Assembly: GCF_030247195.1 (NCBI RefSeq)
Contig: NC_080672.1
Coordinates: 367,156,271 to 367,220,270 of the forward strand
From: Topomyia yanbarensis
Lineage: Eukaryota > Arthropoda > Insecta > Diptera > Culicidae
Length of the DNA: 64,000 nt
Direction: 5' to 3'
The position numbers and the translations under genes are program-made. Positions 49,080 to 59,533 of this stretch are shown piece by piece. Numbering within the stretch: the first letter of the stretch is position 1; each line of letters begins with the position of its first letter. The notes beneath the pieces were generated by a model. That model saw only the letters and a program-made list of their open reading frames with translations, made no database searches and was not told where the DNA came from.

Positions 49080-50850
49080 TCAATGGTTTTAATTTTACAG
49101 CTATTCGAATGCTGTGTGATAGGTGGTGGTCGAAACGGGCAGGGAGTCACTCCTCCCCTAGTAAAATCTTATGCACAGCCAGAGTTTTCATATGTTTTCG
49201 ACGATTCTCCAGTGTCTCGCATCCGATCAGCATACACAGCTGCTCGTATGGCGGCAGGTTATTCGGATCTCACCTTAGTAAGTGACAAATTGTTTCTGTA
49301 TTTTCTCAATCCGATCAATCCACACTTGAAAGTAAGGATCCCATATTACACAACTATAGTATAAAGTAGATAGTACGCGCAGTGTTCCTGGATCGTTGAA
49401 ATCCTTCCCGACTTTTGTGTTAAATTCGAGCTGTCGACACCTAGGCCAGTCACACAGTCACTTTGCAGAAGCTTGGACTCCCATCAATGTTGTAATTGAA
49501 TGTCAGAGGATTTTTCATGCGATGGAAGGTGATGAAAATGGACTTAGGAACGCTCACGGTCATCTTATTTAACCTGCTCTAATCAATGAACAAATCGATG
49601 AAACTCTGCAATCTTTCACAGTTGTTCAGGCTCTGAACCAGCATGTAGATTTGAAAGTTGTCAGTGTTAAATAAGCAAGTTACCCGTGAGAAATGTTGTT
49701 AACAAACATCGTGAATAGAAGAGGGTCTAGCGTGCTTCCCTGCGACACCCCGGAACAGTGACTGAACCAGTTAGATGTAGATTGACCCTATTTAACAGCC
49801 ATTCTGCGATGGAATTAGAAGGAACGAAGCCAAGCCGTCAAACCAGGCGAGACCTCCAGTTTACCCAACTTTACAAGTAAAATAGAGTGGTCGACTCTCG
49901 CAAATCCGTACAGACTGCATCAATTTGAATGCGGTGATCCATGGTTTATAGTAATAGATCTCCCCGGAAAGAATCCATGTTGTGACGTTGCTAGCCTTTC
50001 ACATTAAGTATTAGATGACCATATATGATGCTTTCCAGTATTTTGGAGCAGGCACACAAAGAAGTAATACCACGATAGTTTTCTACATTATACTTCCCGT
50101 TTCTTAAACATCAGACACATGAGAGATGAGTTCCAGCTGTCGGGGAAAATTTTGTGTCGCATAGAATGATTAAACAGTGACGTGAGAGGGGATTTCAAAG
50201 ACTGGCAGTATTTCTTGAGAAGCAAGAACTTCATATTGTCAAGGCGACAAGATACGACAGCTCGAACAACATCCCCTTCAGAAATCCTAAAAATATCTGC
50301 ATCGATAACGTCATTGGGAACGTACCGAAGAGCGACGACAATATCTGCTTGGGTCGTTGACGTTGACACTTCTTCGCTACCCAGAAACCCGAGCAAATAT
50401 TCATGGGTTCAAACACCACATAGCCCCTTGAAAAGACCTTAAACATGGTCTTTGCCAAAATTCACAACCATCAAGACACCATAAAATGGTCTCAATAACC
50501 CATAAATACACCAACATATGGTATTTTATATGGGATCCATCGGACCATGGTGATGGTGTTTTCATGGGTTGAACCCATTTCAAACACCCATGTCAAACCC
50601 CATGAGTATGGGTGTATTATGGGCTTTTCGTTTGCTCGGGAACACTGTAGCTGGCATGGCCTTGCGTTTGGTATGTGTTTTCAAAACTTCGAATGTAGTT
50701 ATGGTAAAGCCTCCGATTCAAGTTGGTATATCTACGACTTTCAATAGTGTGACGGAAACGGGCTACGGAGTTGTGCTGTTTATTCACGAAGTGTAGATCT
50801 TCGCAGACGCTTCAGACCTCGGAGCTCATCCACATGTTCTGCTATCAATT
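49080..50850 (-). pseudogene. Jockey-like retrotransposon relic, interrupted by a MITE
   Basis: From right to left on the minus strand: LNRRLYHNYIRSFEN (about 50690-50740), the MITE at 50388-50640, FRISEGDVVRAVVSCRLDNM, KIFPDSWNSSLMCLMFKKRE, then ENYRGITSL-like, DAVCTDL-like and GVSQGSTLDPLLFTMFVNNI (about 49700-49770). These are the palm blocks of a Jockey-group RT in order. Frameshifts, stops and SQGS/NN changes in the RT motifs show it is inactive. Confidence 0.72.
50388..50640. mobile_element. MITE with CCCGAGCA/TGCTCGGG ends inside a retrotransposon relic
   Basis: The 253-bp element begins CCCGAGCAAATATTCATGGG and ends CGTTTGCTCGGG. The interior is rich in CATGGGTT, AACCCAT and CACCATGG palindromes. 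Retrotransposon coding sequence continues on both sides. The interior is shared with 63300-63490. Confidence 0.75.
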
Positions 50851-50884
50851 TTTGGATTCTATCTGTGAAAATCAAACAGCTTTT

Positions 50885-51015
50885 TCCAAGCGGACAGCAG
50901 CTAGGACAGCTAGAAGGCGGAACCATATGTATGAGAATTATTAGAGACTGTCCTCAAAGAGGAGTGCCGTCACCCCTTTTGTCGTCACTGGTCGTACACA
51001 GACGGCCTGTGATTC
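50885..51015 (+). pseudogene. R1/LOA-type RT fragment, third copy
   Basis: ATGTATGAGAATTATTAGAG, CTGTCCTCAAAGAGGAGTGC and CGTCACCCCTTTTG match the RGCPQGGVLSPLL coding block of the copies at 46325 and 48600. It is short and isolated. Confidence 0.5.
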
Positions 51016-51293
51016 GAAGTAACGGGTTAGACAGACGACATTAGCATCACTGTGTCTTACTGGTTGTCAGGACAATGCCAGTTACTTATGAGATAAATTC
51101 AAAACATCACTGTAGAGTACGAAAATATAGGCATATTGCTCATGATGCAATAAAGCGATGAATGGATATTCTGTAATATCTGATTTAGAACACTGATTGT
51201 GAAGCACAAAAAACGATTTTTTTACACATCACTTTATCAAAAGATGACGAATTGAAGCAGTTCACACTTTCCAGCATTGTACAGCCGCTCGCG

Positions 51294-51787
51294 TTTAATC
51301 CCTTCATGCCCATGTTGTTTATAAACAACAACGTTTTTAAATAACTATAACTTGTGGTTTGGCCAAGATATGCCCAAAAATATGTCAAAGGGTACTAAAT
51401 GAGGTTGTCTTTCATTTGAGAAATAACAGCTACAAGCATTAGCTCTCGAACTGAAGTTATTGCAATTAGTCTGATTGGATTCCAATGAGGCAGTGCTGCC
51501 AGTGACAGTTTACGTTGACGACGAAAAATTGAAAATTTATAAAACCTATCAGTTTAGACTGTCTTCGACTACGTTTTCCACGTGATTGGACTATTGTAAA
51601 TATTCTAGGAGAATTGTATTGAGAGCATTGGAAGTTAAAAATAAAGCAGCTTCTAAAACTGCGAGGGAAGCAGCTATCTTTATTAAAAATAGTGTTTTTC
51701 ATGTTTCTTGACGATATCATTTTCAACGGAAAATAGTTTTGGAATCCTATGTGCGCTAAAAAAAAAGTTGGACATGAAAGGGTTAAA
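51294..51787. mobile_element. piggyBac-type MITE, second copy
   Basis: TTAA (51295-51298) precedes TCCCTTCATGCCCATG, and the right end is GTTGGACATGAAAGGG then TTAA (51783-51786). It is about 500 bp long and noncoding, with the same order of blocks as 35978-36494. Confidence 0.75.
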
Positions 51788-52589
51788 CTAGCATTGGTTG
51801 CATCACAATCAATGTTAGAAGAATGCACGATTCGACTAGTTTGTGGGATGTTTTATACCATTACCTAGACAGCGAAAAGAAAATGCTAAGATCCATCTAG
51901 GAAGCAAATTTGCACAATAAAAAATTGTTTAATTTTTATATCAAGTATCGCAGTACTCTATTCTGCAGCCATGAAGTTAGAAAAATTCCCTTCCAATACT
52001 GCTCTTCGGTGAAAAGTATCGTAAATAAACAATAACAGCAGTCCTAAAAACTGTTAAACTTTTCCTTTAGCCATATTTTAGCCCAATTCCCATTGTTCAC
52101 GCCAACTATCCAAGTATCCAAGAGGGTGACGTGACGTCATATTTTCGTAGCCAACATAAGAACTTTGCTTGTAACAAAATGAACGAAATTAATTTTAAAT
52201 ACGAACGAGGAGAACTTTAGTTTACATCAAATCAGTTTAAGTGTTCATTGTTTTCTTTTGTTTACTGCTACTATTGTTTGTTGATGACATTTTAAGCGAT
52301 TTTGACGTTGTCAAACTGACCCCCATCGATCGGTGGAAAAACGATGTTGCCTATTGTCAAACTCTGTATGTAGAGATAGGGATGCCAGTTACCTGATTGT
52401 ATCGCAATCGCATCAGTAACGCACGTATTTGTGATGGTTTAATTGCGCTCATCACAGTATGCTGTGTGTTTGGCTGTCGTCTTCCATTTGTTTACTTTTT
52501 TGTACCGTGTAAATTCTTCGTTTCCAAAATGTAGTGCATTAAAACTGAAGTGAAAATTACGGTTTTAGACACATTGTTGAGTGAAAAGA

Positions 52590-53000
52590 GTGTAACTAGT
52601 GTATGTGAAAATTGACAAAGGGTTTGGAATTCATTACGCGAGTGTGAAATCCCTCATAAATATGTTTGGAAAACGCTATTCTTTGGATGAACTACCAGTG
52701 AAAGGTAGAACACCCGGATATTCCGACCGGAAATTGCACCAAAAGGTGATATCACTAAATAGGAAGAATACATTATTATCAATATGTGGTTTGGACAATA
52801 AACCAGGTAAGGAGCGTCGGTATGACTCAACGTATCAAGAAACGAAACAACGCTAAGAGCTATAGGCAGCAGAAAATCTCCAAAGTGCAGAACAAAAGCA
52901 AGGTGCTGTCACCGGGGCGCGGAATTGCATTCGCGAGTTTTGTAGCGACTGGATTCCTGCATTTTGATGGACTATGAAACCTATCCGTAAGAGAATTTTC
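52590..53000 (+). pseudogene. mariner-like transposase N-terminal relic
   Basis: YASVKSLINMFGKRYSLDEL, PVKGRTPGYSDRKLHQKVIS, LNRKNTLLSICGLDNKPG, then in another frame QRIKKRNNAKSYRQQKISK and QNKSKV. This matches the two helix-turn-helix regions and linker of a mariner-superfamily transposase. The catalytic part is missing or scrambled; an SDWIPAF segment may be a remnant of the block before the first Asp. Confidence 0.65.
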
Positions 53001-53453
53001 AGCGAAAAAATCTGTCAAATGGTTGGGATTAAATTGCTGAGCTTTCAGTATTTTGAATTGCTGAATTTTTATCACAAATTTTTGGCTCTAAATCGGTGAT
53101 TGGCTTGGCTTGGCATTGTTTCAAACTGTCATTTTAATCCGACTTCTAATAAACAAAAGAACTTCATCTTTCCAGATTTACCAATTTCATTCGAACTGAT
53201 TCCATTTCACTCGAAATGACCTGCCAGAAAGGCAAAAAAGGCAGCACCGAACCAAAGCCTGAATCACGAGGAAGCAGCAGATGTTTTGCTTTCCATCCAT
53301 CATCCAGCGCATTTTCTCGTGTGAAAGCAGACTGCCTTTGTCGCGCTTCTTTACAATTTCTCTAAGCCCGTCCCGTTGTTGGCGAAGGATCTCTTCTACC
53401 TGAGATTTTATTGATTGAAAGGTTTTTTTCTCGTTGCTGCTACCTTCCCTTAC

Positions 53454-53528
53454 CGTCTCCTGATCACCAAACCGTTTTCGGAGGCAAGACAGACAATAAT
53501 GAGGATCCCGTAGATTCACAGGATATTT
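53454..53528 (-). CDS. Candidate third Tet coding exon (25 codons)
   Basis: On the minus strand a pyrimidine-rich stretch ending in TAG (53529-53531) precedes an open 75-bp segment that ends at a strong donor, ACG|GTAAGG (53452-53453). The segment is phase 0 at both ends and so fits directly after the CXXC exon. It encodes KYPVNLRDPHYCLSCLRKRF and then GDQET. The paired cysteines in YCLSCL recall a small metal-binding motif. Without splicing at that donor, the frame stays open to about 53187 and predicts a charged helical stretch (QSIKSQVEEILRQQRDGL). I do not recognise the peptide. It lies in transposon-free sequence 1.8 kb downstream of the CXXC exon. It could instead be a chance ORF or an unrelated relic. 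Confidence 0.3.
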
Positions 53529-53529
53529 C

Positions 53530-55332
53530 TACGGAAATCGAAACAAAGTTTGAACAGCTGACTGATACGCATTTTTCATGCCGCTGACTGTTTGTTATTG
53601 ACGGTTAATCGTGTTTCCGTTCGTTCGGCTCTCGGAGTGGAACTTGGATAAATGAGAGAGCAAAGAAAGAAAAAAAAAAACAAAGCACCAAAAGGACCCG
53701 GTAGGAAATGAAGCAAACCGGGCCACATATGGTGTATGAAATTAAACCGAAATTAATGCGCTCAGAACGCAAGCATTGCCCGGGCGCAGGATATGCGCTG
53801 CATAAAAATTTAAATTAAAGATTTTTTTCCATGGCCAACTGTCACGTCGCCGGCGCCGCTGCCGATGGGGGTGACCGGATGGTGTCACAACTGGTACTTT
53901 GTTTATTTGGGCCCCATCAAAAGTAAATACACCGGCTCTTCGTTGGAGCTGAGCTGTGGTAAAGTGCGGGTGTTCAAATAGCATATGATCCCAGATGGAA
54001 AAGGGAGGAGCATTTTGTTATCGCTTATCAGTGGCACCTAATAGTTGTGGTGCAGTTTTTGTTGTGTTCGCTTTCAAACAACCAGGCAGGAGGAAAGAGG
54101 TTAAAATCAATATTTTATGAGTGAGTTTAATCGAGCTGTTACTAAAAAAATCGATAAATTTTAATACTCCGGAACATCTGCAGGTTTGTTTGAGGTTGTT
54201 CGCCTGCACCGGGCGCTCAGTCAAACGGGGGGTCGCCGCGTTGAATGATGTGAAGCAAAACATTGAAATTTCGGGAGCGCAGTTTCTGTCGGCTTAATGT
54301 TTTTGTCAACTATTCTTCGAAAAAAGAACAGATGTTTAGACGACAATCAAATTTATTTAAAAAAAGTCCTGTGTGAACTTTTTAATTGAAGTCAGCTGTT
54401 TGTTACACATAATTTGACAGTTGCTTCACTTTCATACAATCAACCGCCGCGCCACCTATAAATGATGTCATGCTGTGGTTTAGTCATTCATTTAATTGGA
54501 AGTGACAATTCAGCGTCAAAAGCTTCTAACCAAAACAAATCGCACCAAACACCACGGTTCGCCCCCCGGAAAGGTGTTGTTATCACCACGGCATGGCCGT
54601 TCCGCAGGCTCGTGCCAAGACACTGTTCAAACAAAATCGAGAAATTTGCAACTGACAGCCCAGCCCAGCACCATCTTCCCGTTTGTCGTGCGAAGAAGAA
54701 ACCTGCAACCGCAGCTGAACCACCACAACAGCAATAGCAACGGCCGCCGCAGAATGTAAACAAACGTTTCGCTTTCGCGAAGGGTGATCGCGACGGCGGC
54801 GGCGGCGAGATGGCTCTGGGCTCGCACCGCATACACATGCAACCTTTCTTCCCTACCGACGACACCGTTCGCGAGCCTACGCACGTCCCGAATACATGTT
54901 TCTTTAGGGAATGATCTACAAACCGATCGAAAAAGGGGTTAACAAAAGAGAACGCAAATATTTTGACGGTTGAAAATTGGCGCTGGCCGCCTGCCTTGTG
55001 ATGCAGTCGTAGTAGACGGTTTCTTTTGTTTTTTTTCTCGATCCGAGCAGTCTGTTGTTACTTCGTTTATTGGACTCTTCCCGTTGCCATGTTCTGACAT
55101 CCCGGAAAGTGCATTGACATCGGGGTGTGCGAATTTTTCAGGGCGGCAGTTGTGTGCAAAGATTTTATCGCTTCATTAAATTTGTTAAGGATTGATTTAT
55201 GGAACCAGCCGCCAGAGCTGCCGCAGGACGGCTGACGTTTTCGCGGAGGTTTTTAACCTCGCTTTTTTTCGCTGTTTACGTTTTGTTTCATTTAGTTTTT
55301 TTTCAGGAGAGAACATCAAAAACTAAGCTTAC
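53530..55332. other. Transposon-poor sequence, probable Tet intron 2
   Basis: This is higher-complexity DNA between the CXXC exon and the candidate third exon. It is GC-richer around 54480-54900, where several overlapping ORFs on both strands are compositional. No MITE, SINE or retroelement match was noticed. It may hold intronic regulatory elements, but none can be named. Confidence 0.4.
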
Positions 55333-55473
55333 CTTTTTCTCCGTCAACTTTTCGCAGCGCCGAGTCTTGCAGATTTGGTGACTCTTGTCGTTTCGACACG
55401 GTGCACAGTCTCCGCAGTTGTCCTTGCGCGAACAGCCGATACATTCGCCGCAGCGCTTGCGCTTCTTCTTTGT
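55333..55473 (-). CDS. Tet: Tet, second coding exon: CXXC zinc finger
   Basis: This 141-bp exon encodes 47 residues (393-439 of the predicted protein) and holds a complete CXXC domain. It starts TKKKRKR, followed by CGECIGC and CGDCAPC, then [10 protein letters not shown]. That gives eight cysteines at about 400, 403, 406, 412, 415, 418, 427 and 432 to bind two zinc ions. The KSHQICK core and the lack of a KFGG motif match the TET/IDAX class rather than DNMT1, MLL or KDM2. CXXC domains bind CpG-containing DNA; in TET proteins this helps place the enzyme. The acceptor is a pyrimidine-rich tract ending CAG at 55474-55476. The donor is AAG|GTAAGC at 55331-55332. Both ends are phase 0, so the exon can be skipped or included without a frame change, in keeping with CXXC-plus and CXXC-minus Tet isoforms in flies. 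Confidence 0.92.
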
Positions 55474-55557
55474 CTGTTTTGGGGTAGAATGAAAAAAAGA
55501 AACAAAAAACCGTCAGTTACTAAGCGACGAAAATCAGTTTCGACCAATCAAAGTTAC
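55474..55557 (-). other. Tet: Tet intron 1 (84 bp)
   Basis: This short GT-AG intron lies between the two coding exons. It begins GTAACT and ends with a T-rich tract and CAG. An ACTGAC branch-point-like motif sits about 50 bases before the acceptor. The size is typical of short dipteran introns. Confidence 0.88.
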
Positions 55558-56733
55558 CTGTTTTTCACCCGGCATGTGCCCGTCGTCGGTGTCCATGCTC
55601 ATGGTGTGCATGGGACTTTTGAAGTTGGCGGTACTGGAGATGGCCGCCACCTGTCCCGGATTGCCACTTTCGCCAATTTCCATTGCACTGCTCTCGGACT
55701 CGGCACTGGACTCGAGCGAGGGGACCCGTATTTTCCGCCGTTCCTTCTTCCGATTGTCCGCGATCCGTGTTATCTGCGCCGACGTGTGGGTACTGCTGTC
55801 CAGGTTCGCGCTGGAGCTGGTCAGCTTGCTGTTGTTGGTGATGTGGTGCTCCTGGATCGACGGAGTCACCAGGTTGTGCTGTGATTGGTGCAAATGGTGC
55901 TGGGTTTGGTGGTGGTGGTGGTGGTGTTGTTGTTGTTGCTGCGGATGAGTTTGGACATGGGCTCCGTTGTGCGAAAAGATGCTATTGTCCAGCATCGGAT
56001 TCTGGAAGTTGCTGTGGTGAAGCGAACCGTTCTTGAGCGTCGAGAGATCGAAGTCAACAACTTCATTCTTGATCACCGTTACGGTGGGAATGGTTTGCGG
56101 TTGAAAGCTAGAGATTGGCTGATACAGCTGTATGTGACGTTCGTCAATGTACTGCTGATGACTGATGCCTTGGATATCACGGGCTTGGATGGGTGCAGGT
56201 ACGATAGGGTACGGACGTGGATTGACAGCACTGAGCGTATGGAAGCTAGAGCCTCCGATTGATGTGATACCACCTTGCAGGGGGGTCAGGGGAGAAGGTG
56301 TTAACTGTGTCAACTGCGTCAACGAACCGCCCGTATTGGGTGAAGCGGAACTGGGGGAGATCGGTACCGGAACTGCCGTTACTTGCGGCAAACTGGGCTC
56401 CGTAACCATAGCCGTTTCCGAGTAACCATGAAACTGGCTCTGGAACGACGGTAACTTTGGGAACGGTTCGAAACCGCCACCACCACCACCTCCACCTCCA
56501 CCATTACTGATGGCCACACGTTGCTCCTTGGAATCCATTTCCCAAGGTCGGGTATAACTACTATTGCTTGTTTGGGACGAAATTACATCACCTCCGTTAG
56601 CGGAACCGTTCGAGCGCTCCTGACGGTCGTAGTAGTCCCAGGAAGGCTCCAGCTCGGCGGTAAATGATGCGAACGAAGGCAAACTATGATCGGCAGTTTC
56701 CTCCGCTGTGCTAGCACTCATCATCGATGTCAT
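55558..56733 (-). CDS. Tet: Tet, first coding exon (N-terminal low-complexity region of TET dioxygenase)
   Basis: This exon encodes residues 1-392 of a protein whose next exon carries a TET-type CXXC finger. TET enzymes are nuclear Fe(II)/2-oxoglutarate dioxygenases acting on methylated bases in DNA or RNA. The start is ATG at 56731-56733, with A at -3 and an in-frame TGA 27 nt upstream, so no earlier in-frame start exists in this exon. Seen in order: an acidic/aromatic N-terminus (residues 25-39), poly-Gly (78-87), a Ser/Thr/Pro-rich stretch (110-170), five Gln then six His (265-275), a basic RKKERRKIR patch (328-336) that could be a nuclear signal, and a Ser/Glu-rich tail. The exon ends PGEKQ at a consensus donor (CAG|GTAACT), phase 0. 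There is no globular domain, as expected for the poorly conserved TET N-terminus. Identity rests on the adjoining exon. The catalytic part is not in view. Confidence 0.85.
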
Positions 56734-56734
56734 A

Positions 56735-56740
56735 CTACAT
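56735..56740 (-). promoter_or_regulatory. Start-stop uORF (ATGTAG) just before the Tet AUG
   Basis: The minus strand reads ATGTAGT then the Tet ATG. A start codon followed directly by a stop therefore ends one base before the real start. Minimal AUG-stop uORFs can hold or recycle ribosomes and lower or tune downstream initiation. Its presence in the sequence is certain; a regulatory role is inferred. Confidence 0.6.
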
Positions 56741-57917
56741 CTTACTCTTCCGTTTGATCACATACACACTAATTCACAACTTGTTTAGAACACACGCGCG
56801 CGCGATAAAAAGTTCGAGAGAGACACCGACACTAACACCAGTACGTTCAAGACTAGAGAAACCGAATTCGTTCGAAGGAAAAGAAAAAAAAATCGGAACC
56901 GAAAAAAGTACGAAGCTCTTCTCTAAGCTCACTGGGATTGTTTTTGTTTTGTTTACTTCTTCGCGTTTTTCGTTTTGTTATCCAGAGAGAGGTAGATTTT
57001 GCACACCGTCAGTAAACAACGTGGTTTTCACTAAAAATCTGTTTGATTCGGTATATTTTTCACTATTTCACGTCTGTTGATTTGGTTGATTGGTTGGTTT
57101 CGGGTAAATATGTTTCGTTTTGTTTTGTTTGCTTTCACACACACTCGTATCAAAAATAAATCAGCTTCTTCCACCGGCTTCCGGTAAAGGTAACATTGTC
57201 ACTTAAGATCAATATTTGAACACTTTCACAATTTGTGGTTTTGTTTTGCTATTTCTTTAATTTGTAGACTATTACTTTGTTTTGTTTGTTTCGCTATCTG
57301 CTTTGTTACTGATTTGCTTTGTACTTGCTTGTTTTGTTTGGTTTTGTTTTATTTTTTTTGTTTTGTTTTGTGAGCGAATGAAGTGAATACTGCCGGCGAG
57401 AAGATTTGTGCCGCTCCGGTTGTTTGAATTTCGCAATCAACTTATTGTCAACTTTCGTGCATGGGATTGTATTTTGTGTTTGCTTTTTTTTTTCTTCCAG
57501 CTCAAACTACAATTTTCCGTTTCCGCTACTTGTGTGTTTTTGTGAGTTTTACGTTAATGGATTCTTTTTAGTGCTTAATTTGTACTCTTCTGTCGTTTGT
57601 TTAGTTTGGTTTTGTTATCTGAACTGTTAAACAATTGATTACTTTTGTGTTCGTAAGTTTAATGACTTTGTTTTTTGGTAGTTTGAAATAAATTAATGGT
57701 TTAGAATTTTAATTTTACTGACTCGAACGCGTGATGAAGTTATACTGAACGATTCGTTTTGAAGAATTGAATAAGTTAAATAAATAAATAAATTAGGTTT
57801 ATTATAAATACATAAATAGCGTTTAAATTAAGTTATAAGAAAACTTTTAAAAGTAGACTGAAGTTTCACTTGTGATGCTTCATTGAATAGATTGTTTGTT
57901 TTGTATTGGCTTTGGTT

Positions 57918-57935
57918 TTACGTTCCTATCGGCAT
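57918..57935 (-). promoter_or_regulatory. Five-codon uORF at the putative 5'UTR exon start
   Basis: If the acceptor at 57936-57938 is used, the exon begins with an ATG opening the uORF MPIGT-stop. Only the ORF and the acceptor-like sequence are seen. Use of the splice site is unproven. Confidence 0.3.
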
Positions 57936-58660
57936 CTGGAAATAGTAGAAGAGGAAAAACATTCACGTTAGTTGATTGGGGTAACTAAAATATAGGTTAT
58001 GCTGAAATAGATAAATTTTCAACAAAAAAAAAGAAGGAATATGTATTACTGATGCCATACTACGTTGAGAGTGAGGGGTCGTGTTAAGAAGTTACAGGTT
58101 CATCCTCCAATTTTCTTCCACCGCTGAACGAAACACCGAACCGTGGTAAGTGGCAGGGATACATCTCTGTTCGCATCTTGTGTAGGGAAATAATTTGCAC
58201 ACGGTTCTGTTCTTTTGAATATTTTAATTTTAATTCATAGGTTGGTTGGTATATGGGATCCCCGCATTAGAAGGAAGAGGAGGGAGGAATTTATAACCCA
58301 GCCGTATCCTTATATTACCACTAAACATATGCGAATGAGCGTGAAAATTGCACTTTAACTCATGTTGTCTTATTATTCTGTGTGTGTGTTTTTTTTGGCG
58401 TAAGGTTTGAAAATTACGTGCAAATTAACTTCTGCAGAAACGCGTTGGGATTGGATCCAACAGAAGATTAGTTTTAGCTGAAGTATGATAATCATAAATT
58501 GTCAAAACAGGCAAATTCGCTGCGTAGGTAATATTTGTTCAAGAAAAACACAGTCATTCTTTCAAAAGTCGAACGAAAATAAAAATTCTGGCTGTTTTCT
58601 TACTTTATTAGGAATAAAATACGCTACCGCTCTCATCACCTGTAGTTTGTTTACCTTATC

Positions 58661-59533
58661 CTTAGAATGTTGCATTGGGGTACAAATGTACCCTACGCCT
58701 TCTTTGGAGCCGTGTGAAGACGAGAATTTCCACATTTACCGACATGGGATCCTAACCATAATTCAATTCCTAGTAAGAGTAGAAAAATGCAGATTGCTTA
58801 TAACCTTCGTGGAATCAGGTGTCAAAGTTGGCGTGGGGTACATTTGTACCCCAGTGTACGGTTGCCGTTAGCGTTTCGTCAGGTTTTGTGCTGTCAGTAG
58901 AAATGTGACTCGTGACAATACCAGTATAAATACTGGTTGTTTTACTACGTAAGTAACAATTAGTATTATAAAATCGTTTTTAATCATTTAATCAATTAAT
59001 TTAATTTAATTTGTATTGTTTATTTTACGGTTTTTCAAAACATTGGCGCGCAAGTATAATTTGCGCATAAAAACTGCTGTAACAGTAACGTTGTGTGTTA
59101 CCAATATATTACTGTTCAGAAACATTATTTTCATTTCAATTTTCACCCCATTTCGTAGCATTTTCCAAAACCCGATTTTTTAAACTTTCACTCTTCCAAA
59201 TAATTGCACTTTTTCAAAAATATTGAAATTCCATTTCATACGGTTTCTACGCCAATCTTTCAAACTTTTAGAATCATTTGGTTTTTTTGAAATCGGTTGA
59301 AAATTCGAATAATTTTTGTGAAAAAAGTCAAAACTGCGAAATTTTCATTTTTTTGTCAAACCAATTTATGCACAATTTATTCAATAAGTTCCGTACTTTC
59401 ACTTACATAGCTGTTTTAGCAATTAAAAAACGAAGAAAATGATGTATTATACATTTCTTTTGTTTGCATTTTTACCTGCTAAAATTGAGATCAAACGCGT
59501 AAGGTACATTTGTACCCCAGTGCAACGTTCTAG
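58661..59533. mobile_element. Foldback element with GGGGTACAAATGTACC inverted ends
   Basis: The left end GAATGTTGCATTGGGGTAC continues AAATGTACCC. The right end (about 59505-59533) is its inverse with few changes. A further inverted copy of the end lies inside at 58833-58858. The 128-codon plus-strand ORF across 58485-58871 overlaps the left arm and looks accidental. Confidence 0.65.

Larger units (their letters stand above)
56734..57935 (-). other. Tet: Probable Tet 5' untranslated leader
   Basis: This sequence immediately upstream of the Tet start has, on the minus strand, many CAAAACAAAAC runs (57080-57380), CACACA stretches and several upstream ATGs, which is common in long insect 5' leaders. 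A strong splice acceptor (CTTCTACTATTTCCAG on the minus strand) ends at 57936, which would make 57935 the first base of this exon and leave further 5' exons to the right. No TATA box or initiator could be assigned. The right boundary is inferred. Confidence 0.45.

Noticed and set aside
54488..54865. Minus-strand 125-codon Cys-rich ORF
   Set aside because: The cysteines come from CAGCAG/TGCTGC-type triplets in GC-rich intronic sequence. ORFs of similar length overlap in other frames, and no splice link to Tet was found.
55375..55884. Plus-strand 169-codon ORF
   Set aside because: It is the antisense of the two Tet exons and their intron. The minus strand has a CXXC domain and proper splice sites; the plus strand has no recognisable protein.
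55885..56262. Plus-strand 125-codon ORF rich in Val and Leu
   Set aside because: Antisense of the Gln/His repeats and neighbouring sequence in Tet exon 1.
58485..58871. Plus-strand 128-codon ORF
   Set aside because: Its second half runs into the inverted-repeat arm of the foldback element, and the encoded repeats YPTPS and YICTP are translations of the GGGGTAC ends.
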